53,479 bases of DNA from JBAXGW01 sp037139195 (GTDB taxonomy: Bacteria; Bacteroidota; Bacteroidia; Bacteroidales; JAHJDW01). Positions 34,184 to 41,918 of this stretch are shown piece by piece. Under the pieces are notes generated by a model. It saw only the letters and a program-made list of their open reading frames with translations. It did not search any database and was not told the origin of the DNA. Position 1 is the stretch's first letter, and each line of letters begins with the position of its first letter. Location of the stretch: assembly GCA_037139195.1 (NCBI GenBank), contig JBAXGW010000028.1, positions 1 through 53,479 of the forward strand, read 5' to 3'. The position numbers were made by a program, and so were the translations under genes.

Positions 34184-35227
34184 CTACTTAATTTCTAATT
34201 CTCGATTTTTTTTATATTCCTTATAATAGTCGTTCCAATTTCCGGTTTTATATTTGTCTTCGTTGAAATATTTTAGAACTGGCATTAAAACGTCAGGAAC
34301 CATAAACATAGGAGCGGGGCCGATTAATTTCCCATCTGAGTCTAAAACAAAAAGAGTTGGAAGCGTTAATTTGTTTTGCGAAAGCGATAGCGCCAAGGGA
34401 TGAAATGCTTGTTGAGCAGGGCGTGTATAAAGATTGCCATTTAAAACAACGGTGTCATTGCCTTGTGCATTGAAATTTACTGCTACATAGTTCTTGTTAA
34501 TATAAGCAGCAATTGCTGAATCTTTATATACTGCTTCGTTCATAACTCGGCAACCGTTGCACCAGTCGGTATATGTGTTTACAAGTATTTTTTTGTTTTC
34601 GGCTTTAGCTTTATAAAGTGCTTGTTGAAATTTCATCCATTTAACGCTTGTGGTATCTTTTTTTACGGAATCGGGAAAAGCGATGCCGAAATATTTCTGA
34701 AAATCTTGAATAGAAGTTGTGGTAAAAATATTTTCTAATGTATATATTAAAAAGGGTTCAATTTTTTTTACTTCCAAATAACCAGGTACATTTAGTGCAA
34801 ATTGATAGTTGTTATTAATGAAAATCGTAGTAGGGTAACTAAGTTTTGTGCCCATTAATTTGAAGGTTAAATCGTGTGTTGAGCGTTTCCCTGTTCCTTG
34901 GTTCACAAATTTTTCGCCTCGCCAAATAATGGTATCTCTTGTTTCGGCATTAAAGCGAACTGGATAAAAATTTGAATTTATATACGAGGCCAAACCTGGA
35001 TTTGAAAATGTATTTTTCATCATGTGTTTACACCAACCGCACCAGTCGGTATACATGTCAATCATTATAGGTTTGGGTTGTTGCTTGTATTTTTCTTGAG
35101 CTTCTTCTATAGTAAGCCATTTAACCAAGCCTAAATATTCTTTAATGGTATCGGTTTTAGCAATTTGTTGTCCAAAACTTAAACTGCTGTATAACAAAAA
35201 GATGAAGATGTATGATAGTTTTTTCAT
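34184..35227 (-). CDS. Exported protein with two thioredoxin domains
   Basis: 347-aa protein with a signal peptide (MKKLSYIFIFLLYSSLSFGQ) and two tandem thioredoxin-fold units. The first active site is MYTDWCGWCKHM (C63, C66) and the second is TYTDWCNGCRVM (C223, C226). The matching TDWCxxC contexts and the following F/Y-x-N-A strands (RFNAETRD, NFNAQGND) suggest an internal duplication. It probably works as a periplasmic thiol-disulfide reductase or chaperone. It is 14 nt after the SRAP gene. Confidence 0.88.
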   Translation of the reverse strand: MKKLSYIFIFLLYSSLSFGQQIAKTDTIKEYLGLVKWLTIEEAQEKYKQQPKPIMIDMYTDWCGWCKHMMKNTFSNPGLASYINSNFYPVRFNAETRDTIIWRGEKFVNQGTGKRSTHDLTFKLMGTKLSYPTTIFINNNYQFALNVPGYLEVKKIEPFLIYTLENIFTTTSIQDFQKYFGIAFPDSVKKDTTSVKWMKFQQALYKAKAENKKILVNTYTDWCNGCRVMNEAVYKDSAIAAYINKNYVAVNFNAQGNDTVVLNGNLYTRPAQQAFHPLALSLSQNKLTLPTLFVLDSDGKLIGPAPMFMVPDVLMPVLKYFNEDKYKTGNWNDYYKEYKKNRELEIK

Positions 35228-35241
35228 ATTGTGATTTTGAT

Positions 35242-35913
35242 TTAGTCAAATAAGCCTTTAAAGATAGTAGTTTTAGTGATTAATTCAGCAGAATTATTTT
35301 TAATGGAATTAACTTTTTGCGAAACTGAATGAAAATCAATATCTTCCGAAATGTTATTGTTTATTAACATTTTACTTGTATTATTATTTTTCTCATCAAG
35401 CCATGTCTTGAAATTTTGTTTCTCAATAATCAATGGCATGCGATGATGTATGCTTTTAATTTTTTCACAAGCAACAGTAGTTATTATTGAAAAGCAATTA
35501 TGATATTTGTTGTTTATTTTAAATGAGCTATAAATACCGGCAAATGCCAATAATGATTTTTTTTTGTTAAAAATATAATAAGGCTGTTTGATGCTCGATT
35601 CTTTCTTCCACTCAAAATAACCTGATGCTGGTATTATGCATCGTTTAGATTTTAATAATTGATAAAAAAAGGGTTTTTCGTTAATGCTTTCTATACGTGT
35701 GTTTATAGCAATTTTTGATGGAGAATTTCTGAAAATAGGCATTCCCCAATTGCAAAAATCAATCTTTGCGTTGTTTGTGTTAAAAATTAAAGGCAAAAGC
35801 ACTCCTGGTGAAGCATTGTAATTGATTGAAAATATGGAAGATTCAATAAATGAAGCTTTGAAGTGTTCTTCAATTTCTTCAACAGAATGAATTATGCCAA
35901 ATCGTCCGCACAT
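35242..35913 (-). CDS. SOS response-associated peptidase (SRAP/YedK-HMCES)
   Basis: 223-aa protein beginning MCGRFGI, where Cys2 forms a thiazolidine crosslink with abasic sites in single-stranded DNA. Other family motifs: NTRIESINEKPFF, CIIPASGYFEWKK and IHHRMPLII. It shields abasic DNA. It lies close to umuDC, which also deals with damaged DNA, but I see no SOS box directly before it. Confidence 0.92.
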   Translation of the reverse strand: MCGRFGIIHSVEEIEEHFKASFIESSIFSINYNASPGVLLPLIFNTNNAKIDFCNWGMPIFRNSPSKIAINTRIESINEKPFFYQLLKSKRCIIPASGYFEWKKESSIKQPYYIFNKKKSLLAFAGIYSSFKINNKYHNCFSIITTVACEKIKSIHHRMPLIIEKQNFKTWLDEKNNNTSKMLINNNISEDIDFHSVSQKVNSIKNNSAELITKTTIFKGLFD

Positions 35914-35949
35914 AATGGTTTATATTTTAAAGTTCTGTTTAAAATGGTT

Positions 35950-36075
35950 GCCTTAGGCAACTTGTTTTTGTGTCAAAGTGTTACACCGTGTTTTTCACAG
36001 AGTTTCACAGAATTTCACTGTTTTTTTTTCTGTGTTACACTGTGCTCCAACTTTGTGTTACATTGCGTAAATAAA
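35950..36075. repeat. GTGTTACA/CACAGAG intergenic repeat cluster
   Basis: The spacer between umuC and the SRAP gene holds GTGTTACA three times (within GTGTTACACC, GTGTTACACT, GTGTTACATT) and TTTCACAGA/TTTCACTG copies, partly inverted relative to each other. It has no coding potential. Similar CACAGAG/TTACAC intergenic repeats are frequent in Bacteroidota. Confidence 0.6.
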
Positions 36076-36083
36076 TGAGCTTG

Positions 36084-37382
36084 CTAATGCAAGCTTTTTT
36101 TTAGTAATTCACATTGTTTGCCAATATTAATTGTAAGTAAATCGCTCCAGCGTGAAGTGTAGCAGGGAGAGAGTTTTTCTTGCCTTAATTTCCACTTTCT
36201 ATCAAAACCTTGTTTTGCAATTCTTATTTTATCTCGTCCCATCAAATTATTTACTCTGTCCATTGTTATCATTATGGATTTTACTTTTTCCTGTTTTTCG
36301 TTGTCAAATAAACTTAGCTGAATTTGTGACTCATGAATAATTTCGCTGACAATTACTCCCGCTTTTTTGTACAGAAAGCCTGGTTTGAAAATTAAATCAA
36401 AAGCAATTAATGCAAAACGAATAATATCAGGCGTATTATTACTAGCCAAAGGTAAATGTATTACTTTGTAGGCATTATATTGAGGGTCGTTTGTTCTAAA
36501 TCGGTTGGTTTCGAGGAAAACGCAAATATAAGTAGCGCAACCTTTTTGTTTTCGAAGTTTTTCGGCACATCTGGCTGCGTAATTAGCAACAGCTTGCGAA
36601 ATAATATTTTTATTGGAAGAGTTTTTACCAAAAGAACGTGCAGTGCAAATTGATTTTTTAGCAGAAATACCTTTTTCTAAAGGAATACAAGAAATTCCTT
36701 GCAACTCTTTTTGAGTTCGAACACCCATTACGGTCATGTTTTTTCGAATCCAATTTTCGTTGAATTTACAAAAATCGTAAGCATTTTTAACATTGAGTTG
36801 TTGAAGCTTAATTGCATATTTTCGGCCAATGCCCCAGACATCTTCAACGGGAAATTGTTTTAGCGCAATTATCCTTTTGGCTTCGTCATCCATAAAAAAT
36901 ACGCCATTGTAACTAAATTCTTTTTTAGCTATTCTGTTAGCCACTTTTGCAAGTGTTTTAGTAGGAGCAATGCCAATAGAAACTGGAATTCCAGTCCATT
37001 GAAAAACCTTGGCGCGAAGCTCTAAACACAGTTTTGATAAATCAAACATCGAATAGCTTGATAAATCAATAAAAACTTCATCTATTGAATATACTTCAAT
37101 TTCGGGGAAAACACTCGAAATTGTGTTCATTACTCTTTCCGAAATATCGCCATAAAGAGCATAATTAGATGAAAATACGGCAACATCGTTGTTTGCCAGA
37201 AAAGGTTCTATTTTAAATGCAGGTTCGCCCATTTTAATTCCAATGGCTTTAGCTTCGTTAGAACGCGCAATTACACATCCGTCGTTGTTTGAAAGCACTA
37301 CAATTGGTTTGTTTCGAAGCTTTGGTTTAAAAAGGCGTTCGCAAGAAGCATAAAAATTATTGCAGTCTACAATAGCAAACAT
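36084..37382 (-). CDS. umuC: Y-family DNA polymerase V catalytic subunit UmuC
   Basis: 432-aa translesion polymerase. The palm begins FAIVDCNNFYASCERLF (catalytic Asp6), with VVLSNNDGCVIARSNEAKA and YSIDEVFIDLSSY (catalytic DE). Helix-hairpin-helix and little-finger regions follow. The length is typical of UmuC. It is 3 nt after umuD. Its stop falls inside an AGCTTGC/GCAAGCT hairpin (36078-36095). Confidence 0.95.
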   Translation of the reverse strand: MFAIVDCNNFYASCERLFKPKLRNKPIVVLSNNDGCVIARSNEAKAIGIKMGEPAFKIEPFLANNDVAVFSSNYALYGDISERVMNTISSVFPEIEVYSIDEVFIDLSSYSMFDLSKLCLELRAKVFQWTGIPVSIGIAPTKTLAKVANRIAKKEFSYNGVFFMDDEAKRIIALKQFPVEDVWGIGRKYAIKLQQLNVKNAYDFCKFNENWIRKNMTVMGVRTQKELQGISCIPLEKGISAKKSICTARSFGKNSSNKNIISQAVANYAARCAEKLRKQKGCATYICVFLETNRFRTNDPQYNAYKVIHLPLASNNTPDIIRFALIAFDLIFKPGFLYKKAGVIVSEIIHESQIQLSLFDNEKQEKVKSIMITMDRVNNLMGRDKIRIAKQGFDRKWKLRQEKLSPCYTSRWSDLLTINIGKQCELLKKSLH

Positions 37383-37385
37383 ATA

Positions 37386-37835
37386 TTATGCTTTATGGAT
37401 GATATATGAAATTACTCCCCAAATTTGGAAGTCGGCATCTGAAGATATTTTAATTGGTTTAAATTCAGTGTTTTCTGGATTAAGAACAATGCCCGATTTT
37501 GTTTTTTTAAGACGTTTAACTGTAAATTCACCATTCAAAACACCAATTATTATATCGTTGTTTTTTGCTTCTAAAGCACGATCGACAATTAAAATATCGC
37601 CCTCGTGGATATTGGCGTCAATCATTGAGTTGCCTTTTACTCGCACATAAAAAGTTGCCGCAGGGTGTTTTATCAAATGCTGATTTAGGTCAAGCTTTAA
37701 TTCAACGTAATCGTCAGCAGGAGAGGGGAATCCGGCAGAAATTTTAGAAGCAAAAAAAGGCAATTCCATTGAAACGGAATTATCTACCATGAAAAATTCC
37801 AATGTGTCAGAATCTGTGAGCTTTTTGAGTTGCAT
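37386..37835 (-). CDS. umuD: UmuD-type LexA-family autoprotease
   Basis: 149-aa S24 peptidase. Ala34-Gly35 is the self-cleavage site (KISAGFPSP). Ser70 (GNSMID) and Lys107 (EFTVKRL) form the catalytic dyad. After RecA-stimulated cleavage it would activate UmuC. A GAAC-N4-GTTC site upstream fits SOS control. Confidence 0.93.
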   Translation of the reverse strand: MQLKKLTDSDTLEFFMVDNSVSMELPFFASKISAGFPSPADDYVELKLDLNQHLIKHPAATFYVRVKGNSMIDANIHEGDILIVDRALEAKNNDIIIGVLNGEFTVKRLKKTKSGIVLNPENTEFKPIKISSDADFQIWGVISYIIHKA

Positions 37836-37855
37836 GTAACTATCAGTTTGCTCTA

Positions 37856-37863
37856 CAAATATA
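37856..37863 (-). promoter_or_regulatory. -7 element for umuDC
   Basis: On the minus strand this reads TATATTTG, a full TAnnTTTG match, 20 nt before the umuD ATG. No TTTG is at the -33 position. Confidence 0.5.
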
Positions 37864-37905
37864 ATTAAAATTAGAATGCTAATATTTTAATTTTTATTCC
37901 AATTA

Positions 37906-37921
37906 TAGAACAAATGTTCTA
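37906..37921 (-). promoter_or_regulatory. SOS (LexA) box upstream of umuDC
   Basis: TAGAACAAATGTTCTA is a palindrome with 6-nt perfect arms. Its core GAAC-N4-GTTC matches the LexA/DinR box known from Gram-positive bacteria. It lies about 70 nt before umuD and about 43 nt upstream of the -7 element. Confidence 0.7.
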
Positions 37922-37971
37922 ATGGCATAAGACACTTTGTTGAAGCACGAAAATAATGAATTGTTATAAAA

Positions 37972-39357
37972 CTAGTCCTTTACGCATCTAACCGAAAATC
38001 CAAAGGTTTTATAGTCAGTAAAGCGGTTCACGCCCGATTGAACATTTTCCAAATAACGTCTCCATGCGCCTGCGCCCCATTCTGTTGAGCTCCACCAGCG
38101 AGCACCTGTGCCAATGCCATAGAATATACCACTTGAATAACGACGACCGCCTGGTAAAGCATCAAATCCGCTTGTTCCACATGGTGTTCCATTGCACCAG
38201 CCCGAATTTGGGTCTTTTATTGCATCTCCTTCGTCGGTGCCAAGAAATCCAACAGTAGCTCCTCCATAAGGAAACGCATCTGGATTCGATCCAACATTTT
38301 TTTCTAACGTGGTCCAGTCGTCATGAGTTGGTAAATGCCATCCATTGGGACAAACACCTTGAGTTCCCTGAGTTGGCGGATTTCCTACTCCATTCCAACC
38401 CATGGCTGCCGACCAGTTGTATAGTATTCCATAAGTGGTGTAATTTTTAAATGCAGAGTCATTTTTAAGTGTATCCATATTGCCCCCTTTAACAAAATTA
38501 TAAACATAATAGTACGGTTCGGTTAAACTACCTCCAGCAGCCGCATCAAATTCCTCTCCAATAGGAAGAAATTTTAAATTTTCGGCTAACCAACATTGTC
38601 CCCCAATTTGAACGGTTCTGTATATATTACCATCGCGTGAATCGGTAAGTGGCAGTCCACATACAAATAGCTGGGTAAATACAAATGAATAAGTTTTATC
38701 ACTTGTAGGCGAATCAAATACATAAGCATTTTCTAAACCAATCGAATAGCCAGTAAACTTTAAATCATCACCCATATTATACACCAATTCTACAATAGAT
38801 TTATTGCTTTTTGAGCTTCGAACTGTTGATTCCGACTTATCAGCTGAATTATTTGATATTGTTCCTTGAATGTGTTTTAAAACAGTAGGCATTAGAGTTC
38901 GGTTAAAAGAAATGAGCTTCCCTGTTAAAAAGTCGGTTTCTGTTTGAACATTTATAATATAAGAACCAGGAGCAACTCCCGATAAACTATAAGTATGATT
39001 GCCATTTGGAAGTAATTTGCTGTAATTGTAAATTTGTTTTCCACCAATAGCGTAGACAATAATGCTCACATTTCCTTGTTTTGCGTTAAAAAACTCAAAG
39101 TTGCAAGTTTGAGACATTGGATTTGGAAAAATTGCTAGCTTTTTACTCCCCATTTCGATATCATTTATCGCTGCTGGCTCAAGTAATAAATGCAAAATAT
39201 CTTGTCCACCCAATGCTACAGTAGTGTTTTGAGTGATGTTTTCAACTCTGATGCTATCGATAGAGCCACCTGTGCTTGTAAAATCAATTGCATAATAGTT
39301 TTGTCCAAAAAGCTTTGTTAAAGCAAAGAATAATAAAAAAGTAAAAAATTTTTTCAT
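37972..39357 (-). CDS. FISUMP-domain exported protein with internal T9SS-like domain
   Basis: 461-aa protein with a signal peptide (MKKFFTFLLFFALTKLFGQ). Residues about 72-155 look like a type A T9SS sorting domain (IFPNPMSQTCNFEFF, then GVAPGSYIINVQTE), placed internally. The C-terminal half (about 232-461) is a Fibrobacter major paralogous domain: GNIYRTVQIGGQCWLAENL, GILYNWSAAMGW, CPNGWHLPTHDDW, and a FGFSVRCVKD end. It is probably surface-exposed or secreted, and its biochemical role is unknown. Monocistronic, upstream of umuDC on the same strand. Confidence 0.85.
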   Translation of the reverse strand: MKKFFTFLLFFALTKLFGQNYYAIDFTSTGGSIDSIRVENITQNTTVALGGQDILHLLLEPAAINDIEMGSKKLAIFPNPMSQTCNFEFFNAKQGNVSIIVYAIGGKQIYNYSKLLPNGNHTYSLSGVAPGSYIINVQTETDFLTGKLISFNRTLMPTVLKHIQGTISNNSADKSESTVRSSKSNKSIVELVYNMGDDLKFTGYSIGLENAYVFDSPTSDKTYSFVFTQLFVCGLPLTDSRDGNIYRTVQIGGQCWLAENLKFLPIGEEFDAAAGGSLTEPYYYVYNFVKGGNMDTLKNDSAFKNYTTYGILYNWSAAMGWNGVGNPPTQGTQGVCPNGWHLPTHDDWTTLEKNVGSNPDAFPYGGATVGFLGTDEGDAIKDPNSGWCNGTPCGTSGFDALPGGRRYSSGIFYGIGTGARWWSSTEWGAGAWRRYLENVQSGVNRFTDYKTFGFSVRCVKD

Positions 39358-39830
39358 GCTGGTATTTTTTTTAATTTATTAATTATGAGGAACTATTTAA
39401 TTCTTGATGAATCATGGGTAAATAGTATTTATTAACTCAACAAAGGTTAAATAATAAATTTTCAGCAAATAGTTGAATATTGCTATTTAGTTGGTTGAAA
39501 TTGCTTTTTAGAGAAAAAATAGGTTTAAAGTAAACACCAATACAAATAAATATTTTTCTCGGATCTTAAAAAAAAACTAAATATACAGATGAAACACTTA
39601 CATGAAATAATTTATTCTAACTTGAATGATCTTCAGTTGCTAGCTTCGCTCTGTAAATAGGTTTTCATTTTGACCTTCAAAAAATAAAATTTTTAAATAC
39701 ACAAATTCAAAAAATTACCGTTAACTTTATTAACTATACCGTTAACTTTATTTTCACAGCCTTTAACTTATTGATGATTTTAATTTCACAGGTATGAGCT
39801 TATGTTTGCTTTAACCAAAATATACCAACT
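39358..39830. other. 473-nt divergent regulatory spacer
   Basis: Separates the minus-strand FISUMP gene from the plus-strand secreted-protein operon. The left 350 nt is AT-rich with nothing I can assign. The right part holds the 21-nt-spaced TACCGTTAACTTTATT repeats and the -7 element described at 39716-39808. Confidence 0.7.
39716..39808 (+). promoter_or_regulatory. Candidate LytTR-type operator/promoter B
   Basis: TACCGTTAACTTTATT occurs at 39716 and 39737, exactly 21 nt apart. A degenerate third copy, AGCCTTTAACT, starts at 39758, again 21 nt on (8 of 11 bases match). TATGTTTG (39801-39808), a perfect -7 element, starts 64 nt after the second copy starts. The -33 position reads TTTT instead of TTTG. 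The ATG of the secreted-protein gene is 22 nt further on. Confidence 0.68.
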
Positions 39831-41855
39831 ATGAAAACACTTATACCAATTGCATGTTTGTTGCTTTCAATGACATCTTATGTTGAGGCGCAAAATACAG
39901 CTCCAGTTGCTGTAAACGACACGATAACTATTTATCACAAAGGTGAAACGCACGCTGTAAATGTGATTACAAACGATGTAGATGCTGAAGGCGATTCTAT
40001 ATACATTTCATGGGCACCTTTAGCTCAATTCAGTAGTACTTCTCTTTTTGTTACACCATTAAATGGATATGAAACAAAAATAAAAAAAATATTATATAGA
40101 ATAAAAGACGAAAGTGGTAATCAGTCGAATGTAGCAACATTGGTTGTGAAGTTGATTTCAACGCTTCCCGATAGCTTAACAATTTCGAATATTAATGCAC
40201 GAATAAATCCTAATAATAATAACTTTTGGGATATGCAAGGTGATGCAAAGTTTGAAGCACCTAAAGGAAGTGGAAAGGGAACAATGTTTAATTCGGCGTT
40301 ATGGATTAGTGGTTTAGAAAACGGTTTTATCCATTTAGCTGCAGATTCATATCATTCAAATGGAGTCGATTTTTATCAAGGTCCATTGAAAACAAATGGT
40401 ACGGGAACAGATTCTGCAACAATGGTGTTGTATAATCGTTCTTGGAAAGTTCGTTCTTCAGAAATTGACGCTTTAAGAGCATATCAGGCAAATCCATCAG
40501 CTTTTCCTAATTACGTAATTCCAGAAGCCATTCTTAATTGGCCAGCTCATGGTGGCGCAGGATACGCAAACTATATAGCACCTTTTGAAGATGTTGATCA
40601 AGATGGGATTTATGAACCTCAAAATCTTGATTTTCCAAAAATAAAAGGAGATGAAGCAATCTTTTATGTAGTAAATGATAAAGGTGGACTTCACACAGAA
40701 TCGGGTGGAACGGCTTTAGGTGTTGAAATACAAGTTATGGCTTATGCCTTTGATTGTTCGGTTGATTCAGCCTTGTTTAATTCTATTTTTATTGATTATA
40801 CCATCATCAATCGATCTGTAAAAACATATAATAACACTTTCTTTGGTTCTTTAAATGATGTTGATTTAGGTAGCGCACTCGATGATTTTATTGGAAGCGA
40901 TGTGATGAGAAACACAGTTTATTGCTATAATGGCAAATCGATAGATGATATATATGGTTCAAATCCACCTATTCAAAGTATCACCATTTTAAGAGGGCCA
41001 TACAGAGATGCAAATAACGAAGATGATTTAATTAACGACCCAAGTATAGCTTCAAATGGAAATGGATATAGTGATGGAATAACTGATAACGAGCAGCATG
41101 GGATGGATGGATTTATGTGTTATAATAATATGACTAATGGGACAGTTGAGCCAATGACAGATCCCGACAGTGTAAATCAATATTATTATTTGTTGCAATC
41201 GAAATGGAAAGATAATACTTCGCTTATGTATGGTGAAAATGGACACATAACATCTGGTGCAAGTGAACCTTGTAAATATATGTATCCAGGATTATCTGAT
41301 ACTTATAATTGGGGGACAGGTGGAGTTGCACCAACTGCTGACAAAAACTGGACAGAAATAACCGCAGCTAATGTGCCTAACGATAGAAGAGGTTTATTGA
41401 CAAGTGGCGGTTTTACATTCATGCCTGGAGCAACCCAACACTTTGAACTTGCTTATACATTCAATAGGAATTATACAGACACAAGTCGCTTGGCTGCTTT
41501 GCCAATAATGCAAGCACGTGTGGATAGTTTAAGAAGCTATTTTAAAGCAGAAAGAACACCTTGTGGCTCCATATTCGCAAGTATAGAAAAGAAAAATGAT
41601 ATAGAAAATAGCTTGAAAGTGTACCCAAATCCAGCAAAAGATTTTTGCAAAATAGAGTATATTTGCGAAAAAAGTGAAGCAATAATAATAAGTGTTTATG
41701 ATATAAATGGAAGGGTTGTGATTGCTAAAAAAGCAAATACCATAATTGGTAAAAACTCAATATCGCTTAACACAAATGAATTAAATAGCGGAGTTTATAT
41801 TGTTAAAGTAGAATCAAATTCAGAAAACAAGGTTGTTAGACTGGTTGTTAACTAG
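39831..41855 (+). CDS. T9SS-secreted protein with N-terminal cadherin/Ig-like segment (paralogue 1)
   Basis: 674-aa protein with a signal peptide (about 1-20) followed by NTAPVAVNDTITIYHKGE..VNVITNDVDAEGDS, the pattern of cadherin-like/Ig-like adhesion modules. A large central region of unknown fold (about 110-590) is rich in Asp/Asn/Gly and contains DVDQDGIYEPQ, a possible calcium loop. The C-terminal roughly 80 residues (VYPNPAKDFCKIEY ... NSGVYIVKVESNSENKVVRLVVN) form a type A T9SS sorting domain. It has a close paralogue directly downstream. Function unknown; probably cell-surface or secreted. Confidence 0.87.
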   Translation: MKTLIPIACLLLSMTSYVEAQNTAPVAVNDTITIYHKGETHAVNVITNDVDAEGDSIYISWAPLAQFSSTSLFVTPLNGYETKIKKILYRIKDESGNQSNVATLVVKLISTLPDSLTISNINARINPNNNNFWDMQGDAKFEAPKGSGKGTMFNSALWISGLENGFIHLAADSYHSNGVDFYQGPLKTNGTGTDSATMVLYNRSWKVRSSEIDALRAYQANPSAFPNYVIPEAILNWPAHGGAGYANYIAPFEDVDQDGIYEPQNLDFPKIKGDEAIFYVVNDKGGLHTESGGTALGVEIQVMAYAFDCSVDSALFNSIFIDYTIINRSVKTYNNTFFGSLNDVDLGSALDDFIGSDVMRNTVYCYNGKSIDDIYGSNPPIQSITILRGPYRDANNEDDLINDPSIASNGNGYSDGITDNEQHGMDGFMCYNNMTNGTVEPMTDPDSVNQYYYLLQSKWKDNTSLMYGENGHITSGASEPCKYMYPGLSDTYNWGTGGVAPTADKNWTEITAANVPNDRRGLLTSGGFTFMPGATQHFELAYTFNRNYTDTSRLAALPIMQARVDSLRSYFKAERTPCGSIFASIEKKNDIENSLKVYPNPAKDFCKIEYICEKSEAIIISVYDINGRVVIAKKANTIIGKNSISLNTNELNSGVYIVKVESNSENKVVRLVVN

Positions 41856-41867
41856 TTTGTTGAGAAT

Positions 41868-41893
41868 AAGCTAGCTCTTAAATGGGCTAGCTT
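41868..41893 (+). terminator. Hairpin between the two paralogues
   Basis: AAGCTAGC pairs perfectly with GCTAGCTT (8 bp) over a 10-nt loop and is followed by TGTTTAATTTATT. It is T-rich but interrupted, so it may be a partial terminator that reduces expression of downstream genes. Confidence 0.55.
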
Positions 41894-41918
41894 TGTTTAA
41901 TTTATTAATAAATTATAT

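Noticed and set aside
36078..36095. AGCTTGC/GCAAGCT hairpin as terminator of umuC
   Set aside because: Its T run is on the plus strand, opposite to umuC transcription, and it overlaps the umuC stop codon; it is uncertain, so not listed as a terminator.
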